Origin: Lysinibacillus sp. PLM2
GTDB lineage: Bacteria; Bacillota; Bacilli; Bacillales_A; Planococcaceae
Length of the DNA: 64,000 bases
Direction: 5' to 3'
Assembly (NCBI GenBank): GCA_023168345.1
Contig: AP025689.1
Coordinates: 3,050,001 to 3,114,000, forward strand
The position numbers and the translations under genes are program-made. Numbering within the stretch: position 1 is the first letter of the stretch; every line of letters starts with the position of its first letter. Below the pieces are notes generated by a model. It saw nothing but the letters and a program-made list of their open reading frames with translations. It searched no databases and was not told where the DNA came from. Shown one piece after another: positions 25,835 to 38,884 of this stretch.

Positions 25835-25978
25835 AAACAACATTTAATCAAATTTTATTGGTTGCCTAAAAAAATGACTATGGCTAAAGTAAATTCTATG
25901 AGTTTATTTCATTATGATTAGTCAAATTGGTCTATTGTCAATAAATTTCTCTTATTAGCGAATGTTAGAGGTGAGGAA

Positions 25979-26632
25979 ATGAAAAAAAAGGATATATTAA
26001 CACTTTTACTAGTACTTTTCGTATTTAGTGGAGGTGGAATAGGTTTTTATTTTTATTATCAAGGAACACATTATTTAAAAACAGAAGATGCCCGTATAGC
26101 AGGGGATCAATATAAAGTTATGCCACAAATTTCTGCTGAGATTACAAATATCGATGTCAAAGAGGGCGATATTTTAGTTAAAAGCGAAGCAATCGCTGAG
26201 CAAGATACAACAAATCTTGATCCTGGTATGATTCGAAAGTCCATCATTCGTGCCCCTATTAATGGAACGGTTATTAAGCTTTTATCCAAAGAGCATGAAA
26301 TTGCTGCAGCAGGTCAGCCAGTTGCTATTATGATGGATATGAATCAACTATATGTTTCCGCGAATATTGAAGAAACGAATATTAATAAAGTTAAAGTTGG
26401 ACAGGATGTCGATGTTTCCATTGATTCTTTAAATGGCGAAACAATTCCCGGAAAAGTACGTGATATTGGAAAGGCAACAAATTCTACCCTTTCACTAGTT
26501 CCAGCAGTAAATACGAGCGGCAATTTCAATAAAGTAACACAAAAAATCCCAATTGAAATTGCAATTCTAAAACCTGAGGATTTAGAGCTTATACCTGGAT
26601 CAAATGTTGAAGTGACGATACATATTAAGTAA
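25979..26632 (+). CDS. Membrane-fusion (EmrA/HlyD-like) adaptor, short form
   Basis: 217 residues with one N-terminal membrane anchor (LTLLLVLFVFSGGGIGFYFYY) and GAGGTGAGG before the ATG. DARIAGDQYKVMPQISAEI and SIIRAPINGTVIKL are the split biotinyl-lipoyl-like halves, with almost no coiled-coil hairpin between; the beta-barrel domain follows (LYVSANIEETNINKV). It is the first gene of a three-gene efflux operon. It would pair with the DHA2 pump encoded next, as EmrA does with EmrB. Confidence 0.85.
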   Translation: MKKKDILTLLLVLFVFSGGGIGFYFYYQGTHYLKTEDARIAGDQYKVMPQISAEITNIDVKEGDILVKSEAIAEQDTTNLDPGMIRKSIIRAPINGTVIKLLSKEHEIAAAGQPVAIMMDMNQLYVSANIEETNINKVKVGQDVDVSIDSLNGETIPGKVRDIGKATNSTLSLVPAVNTSGNFNKVTQKIPIEIAILKPEDLELIPGSNVEVTIHIK

Positions 26633-26648
26633 AAAGGAGGGACTCATT

Positions 26649-28172
26649 TTGTCAGCAACAGCAGTTACTCCTACTTCTTCAGATACTTCCTCTAGAGAAA
26701 GATGGCTTGCTCTTATTTCCATTATTATAGGAGCATTTGTAGCAGTATTAAATAACAGTTTGATTAATGTTGCTATCCCTAGTTTGACTACAGATTTAGG
26801 TTCTACACAAGATACAATACAATGGGTTCTTACAGGTTACATGTTAGCTTCCGGTGTAATTGTTCCGATTGTTGGATTTATGGAAGAACGCATTGGTTAT
26901 AAAAAGTTTTTACTTGTTGCCTTAGGAGTTTTCATTTTTGGGACCTTTTTATGCTCGATTTCTTGGAATGATACTTCTCTGATTGCCTTTCGTGTTATTT
27001 CTGGTCTAGGTGGAGGAATTATCGGTCCGCTAAGTATGACCGTTATTTATAAGATAATGCCACGAGAACAAGTTCCAGTAGCCTTAAGTTTGTGGGGAGT
27101 TTCTGCAATGGTTGCCCCTGCAATTGGTCCTACTTTAAGTGGATATCTAATTGAATGGTTCAATTGGAGATTCTTATTTATCGTTTGTATTCCATTCGGT
27201 ATTTTAGCTTTTATAGCTGTATCCATTTTATTAAAAGAACCAGAAAAGAACGCACCAAAACCTTTTGATGCTTTAGGATTTTTTCTTGCAGCCACCTTTG
27301 CAGGAACACTACTGTATGCACTAAGTAGTGGTCAAAAAGCAGGATGGGGTTCATTTGAAATTGTCGGACTATTCTTCATTTCTTTTTGGGCACTTGTATT
27401 TTTAATCTACGTTGAAGCAAATACAGAACACCCCGTTATTGAACTATCACTATTTAAAAATTTTACTTTCATGGTGAGTACTACAATTTCATCTCTTGTT
27501 ATGGTTGGAATGATGGGTGCGATGTTTATCATGCCGTTATTTTTACAGAACATTCAACGCATGGGGCCTATTGATACAGGACTTTTAATGATGCCACAAG
27601 CGATCTGTATGGCCATCATGATGCCGATAGCTGGAAAATTATTCAACAAAACGGGGCCTATTCCACTAGGTATGATTGGACTTTCATTAATGGCTGTTAC
27701 TACCTATATGCTTGCTTCTATGACACCTGACACTATGCATGAATGGATGATTCCTGTATTGATGTTCCGTGGTATTGGAACTGGTCTTTGTATGATGCCA
27801 ATCTCTACTGCTGGAATGAATGCTGTTGCACCACATTTAGTAGGTAAAGCTTCAAGTATATCAAACCTAATCCGTGCTGTAGCGTCATCGATGTCGATTG
27901 CGGTATTTACTTTAATCATGCAAAAAAGAACGGCTCTTCATCTAGGAGAAATTTCAGATTCAATCTCGATTGAATCTACCCAATTAGCACAAAGTCAATA
28001 TGGTACAAATTGGTCAAGCTCTTTGTCTAGTATCATCCAACTTGAAGCTACCTCTAGGGGCATGACAGATGTATTTTATGTTGCTTCTATGACTTTATTT
28101 ATCTGTATCCCGTTAGTTTTAATTTTTAAGAAGAAAAAGAAACCTAAAGCTACAGAATCATCTGAGGCGTAG
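26649..28172 (+). CDS. DHA2-family (EmrB/QacA-like) MFS drug exporter
   Basis: 507 residues, 14 predicted membrane segments. GAFVAVLNNSLINVAIPSL is the DHA2 first-helix motif and GFMEERIGYKKF is the MFS motif A loop; RVISGLGGGIIGPLSM and WGVSAMVAPAIGPTLSGYLIE (motif C region) also fit. It is a proton-driven exporter of lipophilic or cationic drugs in the cytoplasmic membrane. A TTG start at 26649 sits seven bases after AAAAGGAGGG. It is flanked by two different adaptor genes in the same operon. Confidence 0.9.
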   Translation: MSATAVTPTSSDTSSRERWLALISIIIGAFVAVLNNSLINVAIPSLTTDLGSTQDTIQWVLTGYMLASGVIVPIVGFMEERIGYKKFLLVALGVFIFGTFLCSISWNDTSLIAFRVISGLGGGIIGPLSMTVIYKIMPREQVPVALSLWGVSAMVAPAIGPTLSGYLIEWFNWRFLFIVCIPFGILAFIAVSILLKEPEKNAPKPFDALGFFLAATFAGTLLYALSSGQKAGWGSFEIVGLFFISFWALVFLIYVEANTEHPVIELSLFKNFTFMVSTTISSLVMVGMMGAMFIMPLFLQNIQRMGPIDTGLLMMPQAICMAIMMPIAGKLFNKTGPIPLGMIGLSLMAVTTYMLASMTPDTMHEWMIPVLMFRGIGTGLCMMPISTAGMNAVAPHLVGKASSISNLIRAVASSMSIAVFTLIMQKRTALHLGEISDSISIESTQLAQSQYGTNWSSSLSSIIQLEATSRGMTDVFYVASMTLFICIPLVLIFKKKKKPKATESSEA

Positions 28173-28189
28173 CAAGAAAGGAGATTATA

Positions 28190-29665
28190 ATGAACAAGCT
28201 AAGAAATATTACAATTTGTACTCTTTCAGTAATCACTCTTTTGGTCATTTCAGGCTGTAATAATTCTAGTTCAGCTCAAGAGTCAACTGGTAAAGATTCG
28301 GTGATCCCTGTTGAAGTATCTAAAGTACAAGATGAGTTACTTGTTATAGGGAATATATATTCCGGTGTAATCAAACCAAGTGAAGAGATACAAATCGTTC
28401 CTAAATTGCCAGGGACGGTTGTTGAGCTTCCCGTGGATGTTGGGGATCGAGTGACAAAAGGACAAGTATTATTAAAGCTTGATGATAAGGAAATATCGAA
28501 TTCAGTAAAAACTGCAGAAGCTGCAGAAGCCGCTGCAGAGGCAAATATTGGCTCCGCTGAAACAGGCCATGAATCAAATGTAATCCAATCAGAGACTGGT
28601 GTTATACAAGCGAAAAACAGCATGCTCCAAGCAGAAAATGGTATGGTTCAAGCAAAAGATGCCGTTACAAAGGCTGAAAGTGCTGTTTCTACAGCACAAA
28701 ATGCTTTAGAAGATTCTAAACTAACTTTACAAAAAGCTCAGGTTGTTTTAAATGATGCTCAAATTAACTACGATCGTATGAAACAATTATTTGAAGGGTC
28801 AATTATTTCTAAAGCAGATTTTGAAAAAAGTGAATCAGCACTCAAAACTGCTCAGGCAAACTTTGACAGTGTTACATTAGCTAGTAAAAATGCAGAAACA
28901 GGTTTAGCTACTGCAAAGAAAGCCTTAGAGGCAGCAAAACAAACATATACAAATACCACAAAAGGTTATCAAGCCGCTTCTGAAGCCTATTCAAAAGCAC
29001 AAGAGCAAGCTCAAATCGCACAGGACACTTCAACAATTCAAGCAAGTGAAGAAGCTTGGAAGCAAAGTCAAGTAGCACTTGAAGTTGCAAAAGATAAATT
29101 AAATGATACAACAATTACTTCTCCGATTGATGGAATAATTGGCTTTAAATATACAGATGTAAGTGAACAAGTTTCTACACAAAGCCCTGCCCTCGTTGTC
29201 GTTAACATGGATAAAGTAAAAGTATTAACTTATATTCCTTCAGAAGAGATTAATAATGTAAAGCCAGGGGATCAAGTTCAAGTAAAAACACTTTCAATAA
29301 ATAACGTTACATACGGTAAAGTCAAAACAATTAGTCCATTAGATGAAAACGGAAAAGGCTACCCTGTAGAGGTTGAAATTGACAATCCTGATCTTACTTT
29401 AAAATCAGGCATGGTTGTAGATCTTCAATTTGTTACAGACGATGCTCCTGAAGGCAAACTAATTCCTTCGTCTGCAGTTTTCGATAAAGATGGAAAATCC
29501 TATGTCTATGTGGTTGAAGATAGACACCCTGTACGTCATGAGATTAAAATAGGTGACAAAAAAGGATCTATGGTTTTAGTAACAAGCGGCCTTAAAAATA
29601 ATGCCCTTGTCATCACAGACAATTTGGAGTTCCTTACTCCTGAAGTAGAAGTATCTTATGAGTAA
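28190..29665 (+). CDS. Lipoprotein membrane-fusion adaptor with long coiled-coil hairpin
   Basis: 491 residues with a lipoprotein signal (LLVISGC, Cys near residue 23). Halves of the lipoyl domain (IVPKLPGTVVELPVDVGDRV and TITSPIDGIIGFKYTDVSEQV) flank a very long Ala-rich coiled-coil region (about residues 105-300). Beta-barrel and membrane-proximal domains follow (SSAVFDKDGKSYVYVVED). The layout is that of RND/MacA-type adaptors. As the second adaptor of this operon it may span the thick wall or partner another pump. AAAGGAGA precedes the ATG. Confidence 0.87.
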   Translation: MNKLRNITICTLSVITLLVISGCNNSSSAQESTGKDSVIPVEVSKVQDELLVIGNIYSGVIKPSEEIQIVPKLPGTVVELPVDVGDRVTKGQVLLKLDDKEISNSVKTAEAAEAAAEANIGSAETGHESNVIQSETGVIQAKNSMLQAENGMVQAKDAVTKAESAVSTAQNALEDSKLTLQKAQVVLNDAQINYDRMKQLFEGSIISKADFEKSESALKTAQANFDSVTLASKNAETGLATAKKALEAAKQTYTNTTKGYQAASEAYSKAQEQAQIAQDTSTIQASEEAWKQSQVALEVAKDKLNDTTITSPIDGIIGFKYTDVSEQVSTQSPALVVVNMDKVKVLTYIPSEEINNVKPGDQVQVKTLSINNVTYGKVKTISPLDENGKGYPVEVEIDNPDLTLKSGMVVDLQFVTDDAPEGKLIPSSAVFDKDGKSYVYVVEDRHPVRHEIKIGDKKGSMVLVTSGLKNNALVITDNLEFLTPEVEVSYE

Positions 29666-29715
29666 TTTTTTTAAAATAAACTAGAGGCTAGTACATAACT
29701 AGTTTCCAATAAGAA

Positions 29716-29990
29716 GAGGCTGGGACATAAAGAGAAAAGTACAATCTATTTTAAAATATGGATTGTACTTTTTTGATATAGTGCCGTTCATTTCCGAGTC
29801 AGGCTTCGCTTTCCGCGGGCGAGCGGTGAGCCTCCTCGAGCTTTGCTCTGCGGGGTCTCACCACTGCTCTTACATCCCGCAGGAGTCTTCGCCTGACTCT
29901 CCAACGAACGACTTCTAAATTAAGTGGAGAGCAAATATTTACCATTATTTCTTATTCTACTTGTTCGAAGTTTACTTTTGTCCCAGCCTC
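29716..29990. repeat. Interspersed repeat with inverted ends
   Basis: A 275-base element bounded by GAGGCTGGGACA and its complement TGTCCCAGCCTC. Inside are a TACAATCTATTTTAAAATATGGATTGTA hairpin and a GC-rich core with CGCTTTCCGCGGGCGAGC, GAGCCTCCTCGAG and GGGGTCTCACC. I recognise this core as a common intergenic repeat of Bacillus/Lysinibacillus genomes. It fills most of the 497-base gap between the adaptor gene and eno; no gene is seen in the rest. Confidence 0.7.
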
Positions 29991-30118
29991 TTTCATATTG
30001 TCTAAAAATTCCATCTACTCGACAGAGTATAACTCACACTGCTTTTCTCTATTATCTCATCTCCCACTGTCTACGAATCTACTCCACCTCTTGGCAGCCC
30101 ATTCTTCTTTCTCATAAA

Positions 30119-30153
30119 ATAAAAAAACCGGGCTCCGCTACGGAACCCGATTC
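30119..30153 (-). terminator. Terminator of the glycolytic operon after eno
   Basis: TCGGGTTCCG and CGGAGCCCGG pair on the minus strand, followed by TTTTTTTATTT, ten bases after the eno stop. Confidence 0.88.
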
Positions 30154-30162
30154 GAAAATTAC

Positions 30163-33017
<2,855 letters not shown>

Positions 33018-33018
33018 T

Positions 33019-33774
33019 TTACATTGCCGCCTCCAATAATTTCAAATAAGAATCAGCCTGTAAGCTTGCACCACCTACAAGTGCACCATCGATATGTTCT
33101 TTTGAAAGTAATTCTTTAATATTTTCTGGTTTAACACTGCCACCATATTGAATACGAATTTTTTCAGAAGTTTCACGTCCATATAGTTCTTCTACTACGT
33201 TTCGAATTGCTCCACATACTGTATTCGCATCATCAGCAGTTGCTGTTTTACCAGTTCCGATTGCCCAAATTGGCTCGTAAGCAATGACCATATGTTCTAC
33301 TTCTTCAGCAGTAAAACCTTCAAGAGCAGCTTTTATTTGCTTCTCCACTTTTTTCACTGTTTCGCTTGCTTCACGCTCTTCCAATGTTTCACCACAGCAA
33401 ATAATTGGAACAATACCATGATTTATCGCAGCACGTACCTTTTTATTAACCGCTTCGTCTGTCTCGTTAAAATACTCTCTACGTTCTGAATGCCCTAGAA
33501 TTACATAATCAACATTTACTGCTGATAACTGGGCAGGACTAATTTCTCCAGTAAATGCCCCTTCATGTTCAAAGTGCATATTTTGTGCCCCAATTGCTAA
33601 ATTAGTTTCAAAGGCAATATCAACTAATGTAGGTAAATATAACGAAGGCGCACAAATAACCGCGTCAACAATTTCTTCAGATGGAATTTTATCGCGCACC
33701 GCTTCTACAAATTCAGTCGCCTCATCAAAGGTTTTATACATTTTCCAATTTCCAGCAATGATCGGTTTACGCAT
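33019..33774 (-). CDS. tpiA: Triosephosphate isomerase
   Basis: 251 residues from the ATG at 33774 ([12 protein letters not shown]), with GGGAGG nine bases upstream; the eight-codon extension is not used. Lys in GNWKM, His in LGHSERR and Glu in [13 protein letters not shown] are catalytic, the last with loop 6. It interconverts dihydroxyacetone phosphate and glyceraldehyde-3-phosphate. It lies 13 bases after pgk. Confidence 0.98.
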   Translation of the reverse strand: MRKPIIAGNWKMYKTFDEATEFVEAVRDKIPSEEIVDAVICAPSLYLPTLVDIAFETNLAIGAQNMHFEHEGAFTGEISPAQLSAVNVDYVILGHSERREYFNETDEAVNKKVRAAINHGIVPIICCGETLEEREASETVKKVEKQIKAALEGFTAEEVEHMVIAYEPIWAIGTGKTATADDANTVCGAIRNVVEELYGRETSEKIRIQYGGSVKPENIKELLSKEHIDGALVGGASLQADSYLKLLEAAM

Positions 33775-33787
33775 GAGTAAGCCTCCC

Positions 33788-34972
33788 TTATTTATCATTT
33801 AAAGCAACGATACCTGGAAGTTGTTTACCTTCCATTAACTCAAGTGATGCCCCTCCGCCTGTAGAGATATGATCCATTTTCTCTGCAACACTAAACTTTT
33901 CAACTGCTGCAGCTGAATCACCACCACCAATAACTGTATAACCTTCAGTTTCAGCCATTGCAAGTGCTACTGTTTTTGTACCATTGGCAAATGGTTCCAT
34001 TTCAAATACACCCATTGGACCGTTCCAAATAATTAATTTCGATGCTTTAATAATATCAGCATATTCTGTTGCTGTTTTTGGTCCGATATCTAGTCCCATC
34101 CATTCATCAGGGATGCTATCAATCTCTACTGTTTTTCTTTCAGCATCTTTAGAAAATTCGCTTGCAACAATTGCATCCACAGGTAAATGTAATTGCACGC
34201 CCTTTTCCTTTGCTTTTTCAATAAATTGTTGTGCTAATTCAATTTTATCTTCTTCTAATAAAGATTTACCAATCGAGTAGCCCATTGCTTTACTGAAAGT
34301 ATAGGAAAGGCCTCCACCGATTAAAAGGTGATCCACTTTATCCAGTAAATTTTCAATAACACCAATTTTATCCTTAACCTTTGAACCACCAATAATTGCT
34401 GTGAATGGTCTATCAGGATTCGATAGAGCTTTTCCTAAAACCTCTAGTTCTTTCTCCATTAACAATCCAGATACTGCTGGGATATATTTTGCAATGCCTT
34501 CTGTTGAAGCATGAGCTCTGTGAGCAGCCCCAAAGGCATCATTTATATAAATGTCAGCTAGAGCAGCAAAACTTTTTGCAAGCTCTTCATCATTTTTTTC
34601 TTCACCTTTATGGAAACGAACATTTTCAAGAAGTACAATGTCGCCTTCTTTCATATTCGCTACTGATTCTTCAACTTTTGTTCCGATCGATTCGTCCAAT
34701 TTTGTCACTGGTTTTCCAATTAGTTCAGAAAGACGTACTCCAACAGCTGTTAATCGCATTTCTTCTTTTACTTCACCTTTTGGTCTTCCTAAGTGAGAAG
34801 CTAAAATTACTTTTGCCCCTCTGTTAACTAATTGTTCTATTGTAGGAATCGCTGCACGAATTCTTGTTTCATCTGTAATGGCCCCATCTTCCATCGGTAC
34901 ATTAAAATCAACTCGAACAAATACACGTTTTCCTTGTACATCAATATCATTCATCGTCTTCTTTGAAAACAT
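33788..34972 (-). CDS. pgk: Phosphoglycerate kinase
   Basis: 394 residues from the ATG at 34972 ([11 protein letters not shown]), with AGGAGG nine bases upstream. [17 protein letters not shown] and [15 protein letters not shown] are the substrate and hinge motifs; [14 protein letters not shown] is at the nucleotide site. It makes ATP from 1,3-bisphosphoglycerate. It starts the pgk-tpiA-gpmI-eno run, separated from gap by a terminator. Confidence 0.97.
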   Translation of the reverse strand: MFSKKTMNDIDVQGKRVFVRVDFNVPMEDGAITDETRIRAAIPTIEQLVNRGAKVILASHLGRPKGEVKEEMRLTAVGVRLSELIGKPVTKLDESIGTKVEESVANMKEGDIVLLENVRFHKGEEKNDEELAKSFAALADIYINDAFGAAHRAHASTEGIAKYIPAVSGLLMEKELEVLGKALSNPDRPFTAIIGGSKVKDKIGVIENLLDKVDHLLIGGGLSYTFSKAMGYSIGKSLLEEDKIELAQQFIEKAKEKGVQLHLPVDAIVASEFSKDAERKTVEIDSIPDEWMGLDIGPKTATEYADIIKASKLIIWNGPMGVFEMEPFANGTKTVALAMAETEGYTVIGGGDSAAAVEKFSVAEKMDHISTGGGASLELMEGKQLPGIVALNDK

Positions 34973-35032
34973 GAAGAAAATCCTCCTAATTTTGCGAAAG
35001 GCGATCAACCATTCTAATATTTCTTGTTTATT

Positions 35033-35070
35033 TAAAAAAATAAGGAGCGGGCGTCTAGACCGCTCCTTTT
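35033..35070. terminator. Terminator between gap and pgk
   Basis: AAGGAGCGG and CCGCTCCTT form a nine-pair stem; on the minus strand ATTTTTTT follows. It should reduce read-through from gap into pgk. Confidence 0.8.
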
Positions 35071-35182
35071 ACCCTCCATCATTATAAATGGAAAAATATA
35101 TTAAGGCTATACTTAATATAGAAAAAAAGTTTAATTATGTTACACTTTTTCACAATTTGGCAAAAAGTATAACACATTTATA

Positions 35183-36187
35183 TTAGAAGCCTTGATCAGC
35201 TATATACAGTGCCAAATCCATTAAACGTGTAGAATAACCGATTTCGTTGTCATACCATGCAAGTACTTTTACCATATTATCCTCTAAAACCATTGTAGAT
35301 AGACCATCAACAGTTGAAGAATTTGAATTACCGTTATAGTCAATTGAAACGAGAGGTAATTCGTTATAGCCGAGAATTCCTTTTAGTTCTCCATTTGCAG
35401 CATCTTTTAATACGCCATTTACTTGTTCTATTGTGACGTTTGTATTTAATTCAACAACAAAGTCAACACATGATACGTTTGGAGTTGGGACACGAATTGA
35501 AAAGCCATCTAGCTTACCTTTCAATTGTGGTAATACTTTCGCCACTGCAATCGCTGCTCCTGTTGTTGTTGGGATCATTGAAACTGCACCAGCACGAGCG
35601 CGTCTAGGATCACTATGTGGGAAGTCTAAAATACGCTGATCATTTGTATAGGAATGAACAGTCGTCATTAATCCACGTTTTATCCCGAATTTTTCATCTA
35701 ATACCATTGCAACAGGCGCTAGACAATTTGTAGTACAAGACGCATTTGAAATGACGTTTTCTGATTTTGAATAGTTCGTATGATTAACTCCCATAACATA
35801 GGTAGGCATCTCACCTTTTGAAGGGGCAGATAATATCGCTTTTTTCGCTCCTGCTTGCACATGCTTAGATACATCTTCCATTGAACGGAATCTTCCTGTT
35901 GATTCAATTACTACATCAATGTCAAGTTCTCCCCAAGGAAGCTTTGCAGGATCTTTTTCTGAAAGTACTTTAACCCTATTGCCGTTTACAATAAATGCAT
36001 CATCTTCTGACTGCACATCCGCATCATAAATCCCATGAATGGAGTCAAATTTTAAAAGATGGGCTAATTGATGAGCATCCGTTAAATCATTCACAGCAAC
36101 TACTTCAAATTGATCATGTTTCATTGCTTCACGAAACACTAGTCTACCAATACGTCCAAAACCATTAATTGCAATTTTCACAGCCAT
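35183..36187 (-). CDS. gap: Glyceraldehyde-3-phosphate dehydrogenase, type I
   Basis: 334 residues. INGFGRIGRLVFR is the NAD fold; SNASCTTNCLAP holds the catalytic Cys and HSYTNDQ the His; WYDNEIGYS is the C-terminal signature. It oxidises glyceraldehyde-3-phosphate to 1,3-bisphosphoglycerate. Whether it is the glycolytic GapA or gluconeogenic GapB type is not certain, although its place before pgk favours the glycolytic form. The usual cggR regulator gene is not upstream; a glutaredoxin-like gene lies there instead. TTTGGAGG precedes the start. Confidence 0.95.
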   Translation of the reverse strand: MAVKIAINGFGRIGRLVFREAMKHDQFEVVAVNDLTDAHQLAHLLKFDSIHGIYDADVQSEDDAFIVNGNRVKVLSEKDPAKLPWGELDIDVVIESTGRFRSMEDVSKHVQAGAKKAILSAPSKGEMPTYVMGVNHTNYSKSENVISNASCTTNCLAPVAMVLDEKFGIKRGLMTTVHSYTNDQRILDFPHSDPRRARAGAVSMIPTTTGAAIAVAKVLPQLKGKLDGFSIRVPTPNVSCVDFVVELNTNVTIEQVNGVLKDAANGELKGILGYNELPLVSIDYNGNSNSSTVDGLSTMVLEDNMVKVLAWYDNEIGYSTRLMDLALYIADQGF

Positions 36188-36304
36188 AAAATTACCTCCA
36201 AATAAACAATACTTTTATTGTACAACTACATTTTTACCTTAAGTGGGTAATATTAACCTTCATTCATTATGACCTTAAAAGATAAAGCTTATTTTTATTT
36301 CTTG

Positions 36305-36541
36305 TTAATTTTCTGCTAGGCCTTCGTAAAGCGAAACATAATCTAAATTGCCATATTGCACAACTTCACCTTTACATTCAACTACAGGAATCATGAGCAA
36401 ATATTTTTCATGAATTTGTTCATTTTCTTCAATATTAATAATTTCAATATCAAAATGAAGCTCTTCTTGAACTAATTTTAATACAGTAAAACCTTCTTCG
36501 CATAATAAACAATCTGGTCTGCTGTAAAACTTTATTATCAT
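36305..36541 (-). CDS. Glutaredoxin-like thioredoxin-fold protein
   Basis: A 78-residue protein with a CLLC motif at about residues 11-14 (RPDCLLCEEGF) and the cis-Pro region MIPVVECKGE. It probably reduces or shuttles disulfides or holds a thiol group in the cytosol; the substrate is unknown. It precedes gap in the same direction. Related genes sit by the glycolytic locus in other Bacillales. Confidence 0.85.
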   Translation of the reverse strand: MIIKFYSRPDCLLCEEGFTVLKLVQEELHFDIEIINIEENEQIHEKYLLMIPVVECKGEVVQYGNLDYVSLYEGLAEN

Positions 36542-36659
36542 TTATGTGATCCCTCTCTTATTACCAATTATTGTATCAAATTATTCAATGAATAATCAAA
36601 AATAAGCTACACAAACTAATCTGCGAACGACCTTAACTATATTAAAAGGAGGATAATTT

Positions 36660-37280
36660 ATGAACAATAACTTTATGGATCAAACTCAATCCACTCAATC
36701 AAATATGCCCCTTTCAATGAATCATGGTGCACATGAAGTACTAGATGTTCATGAAGTATTAAGTGCTGCAATCGGCTCGTTGAATACTTTTATCTTTTTA
36801 CGCCCTCATGTTCAAGACCAAGAGCTCTTAAATATTTTGGACAGACAATATGCTTTCATGCTTGATGAGTACAACATTACTGCAGAATGCTTTAAAACTG
36901 GACAAGATCCTAGTCACCCAACACGCTCTTACAAAATGCAAATGGGTAATGATTCAAAATACGGCCTAACACCTGGTCAACCAAAAAAACCGATGCAATC
37001 TGCTAATGAAATTAATGACGGTATTATTTCTGGTTGGTTGCTAAACTGCCACAAAATGAGCGCAACAGGTAAAACAACAGCTGCTCTAGAATCAACGAAC
37101 CCTGTTGTACGCCGTGTGCTACAAGATTCGATTCCAAACTGTATTGAGATGGCTTATGAGATCTCACTTTACCAAAATAAACAAGGTTACTACCAAATCC
37201 CACAATTATCTACTCAAGATATGCAAGCAATGTTAAATATGTATGGTCAAGCAGACAAAGCAAAGGATATGCCTAACTAA
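36660..37280 (+). CDS. CotF-family spore coat protein
   Basis: 206 residues with a strong AAAAGGAGG site. Its ferritin-like helices are visible (HEVLDVHEVLSAAIGSLNTFIFL; LLNILDRQYAFMLDEYNITAECF) as in CotF/coat F domain proteins, with Gln/Pro/Met-rich ends. It is likely a late mother-cell coat component. It stands alone facing the ABC transporter operon and shares the terminator downstream. Confidence 0.85.
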   Translation: MNNNFMDQTQSTQSNMPLSMNHGAHEVLDVHEVLSAAIGSLNTFIFLRPHVQDQELLNILDRQYAFMLDEYNITAECFKTGQDPSHPTRSYKMQMGNDSKYGLTPGQPKKPMQSANEINDGIISGWLLNCHKMSATGKTTAALESTNPVVRRVLQDSIPNCIEMAYEISLYQNKQGYYQIPQLSTQDMQAMLNMYGQADKAKDMPN

Positions 37281-37323
37281 ATCTTGATGCTACCCATTAC
37301 TTAGCACATGTCATGGGTAATAT

Positions 37324-37368
37324 AAAAAATCCATTCAGTGAATATCTTTTTTTCACTGAATGGATTTT
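37324..37368. terminator. Bidirectional terminator
   Basis: AAAATCCATTCAGTG and CACTGAATGGATTTT form a 15-pair stem with a T-rich loop between the convergent coat gene and ABC operon. Confidence 0.88.
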
Positions 37369-37373
37369 AATTT

Positions 37374-38156
37374 CTATAAAACCTTACTTAAGAATGCTAT
37401 CGTTCGCTCATTTTGAGGATTTCCAAATACATTTTCAGGTTTACCTTCCTCAACTATGTATCCACCATCCATAAAAATGACACGATCAGCAACTTCTCGA
37501 GCAAATCCCATCTCATGGGTAACAACTACCATTGTCATACCTTCATTTGCTAATTGCTTCATAACATCCAAAACTTCTTTTACCATCTCAGGATCAAGAG
37601 CAGATGTGGGTTCATCAAAAAGCATAATTTTAGGCTTCATAGCGAGTGCACGCGCAATTGCAACACGTTGTTGCTGCCCACCTGAAAGTTGCTGAGGGTA
37701 GTTGTAGGCTTTTTCTTTAAGGCCAACTTTTTCTAATAAGGACAATGCCAATTCTTCAGCATCTTTCTTATTCATTTTACGTACTTCGATTGGTGCCATT
37801 GTCACATTATCAATTACCATCATATGAGGGAATAGATTAAACTGTTGGAATACCATCCCAACTTCAGTACGAATTTCATTAATATCTGTACTTGGATCAT
37901 TTACTTTGACATCCTCAATATAGATGGAGCCATCTGTAATCTCCTCAAGCAAATTAATACATCTTAAAAATGTACTCTTCCCTGAACCTGATGGACCGAT
38001 AACACAAACAACTTCACGTTCATCGATATCGTAGTCGATGCCTTTTAATACATCCAGCTTACCAAAAGACTTTTTTAAACCTTCGATTCGAATAAGGCTA
38101 CTTTTGTGATTTTTGGCATCCAGTTCTTTTTTATCTAAACCTTCAACTGTACTCAT
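37374..38156 (-). CDS. Polar amino-acid ABC transporter ATPase
   Basis: 260 residues of the GlnQ/TcyC type. Walker [10 protein letters not shown], signature LSGGQQQR, Walker [15 protein letters not shown] and the switch His in VVVTHEMG are all present, with a 15-residue N-terminal extension before SLIRIEGL. It energises amino-acid uptake with the permease and binding protein encoded upstream; its start overlaps the permease stop by four bases. Confidence 0.95.
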   Translation of the reverse strand: MSTVEGLDKKELDAKNHKSSLIRIEGLKKSFGKLDVLKGIDYDIDEREVVCVIGPSGSGKSTFLRCINLLEEITDGSIYIEDVKVNDPSTDINEIRTEVGMVFQQFNLFPHMMVIDNVTMAPIEVRKMNKKDAEELALSLLEKVGLKEKAYNYPQQLSGGQQQRVAIARALAMKPKIMLFDEPTSALDPEMVKEVLDVMKQLANEGMTMVVVTHEMGFAREVADRVIFMDGGYIVEEGKPENVFGNPQNERTIAFLSKVL

Positions 38157-38863
38157 GCTGCTAGCCGCCCTTCTCTTCGATTTTTACGAGGGTTGTAATC
38201 GTTGCTAAATCGTTTTTCAACCATTCCAATAACTTTTGTTAATACATACGTTAAAATGAGATATAACAATGCAGCAGCCAAATATGGCTCCCAGAAACTA
38301 AACGTAGCTCCTGCAGCCATTTTCGCAGCGAATAAAATGTCATTAGCTGCAATAACAGTTACAAGTGATGAATCCTTTAGTAACGCTATAAATTCATTAC
38401 CTAATGGTGGAACCATGCGACGAAATGCTTGCGGTAAAATAATTTTACGCATTGCTTTACCATGTGATAAACCTAGTGAGCGTGCAGCTTCCATTTGGCC
38501 TTTATCTATCGACTCGATACCTGCTCTAATAATTTCCGCTATATAAGCAGAACTATTTAAAATTAACGCTGCAATACCTGAAACCATAAATCCGAATGAT
38601 TGACCGAAAACCGATGGTATTAATGCTAAGTCTATAATTAATATTTGAACTAGCATCGGTGTACCACGGATTAGGTCTACATATATTTTACATGGCCAAT
38701 AAAACAACTTCTTTTTGGAAGTTTTACCAAGCCCAAATAATACCCCTAGTATGATACCACCAAGAAAACCACATACGGTTAAAACAATCGTCACCCAGAT
38801 ACCATTTATGAAAAAATCACGGTAGTTCCAGACAATTTCCCAGCGCATATCAAAGATGTTCAT
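38153..38863 (-). CDS. Polar amino-acid ABC transporter permease
   Basis: 236 residues from the ATG at 38863 ([12 protein letters not shown]), eight bases after AGGAG. Five membrane segments and the HisM-type EAA loop ([25 protein letters not shown]) are visible. It probably forms a homodimeric channel. Middle gene of a three-gene operon; substrate not determined, possibly glutamine, arginine or cystine. Confidence 0.94.
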   Translation of the reverse strand: MNIFDMRWEIVWNYRDFFINGIWVTIVLTVCGFLGGIILGVLFGLGKTSKKKLFYWPCKIYVDLIRGTPMLVQILIIDLALIPSVFGQSFGFMVSGIAALILNSSAYIAEIIRAGIESIDKGQMEAARSLGLSHGKAMRKIILPQAFRRMVPPLGNEFIALLKDSSLVTVIAANDILFAAKMAAGATFSFWEPYLAAALLYLILTYVLTKVIGMVEKRFSNDYNPRKNRREGRLAA

Positions 38864-38884
38864 CTGAAACACTCCTAATCAATT

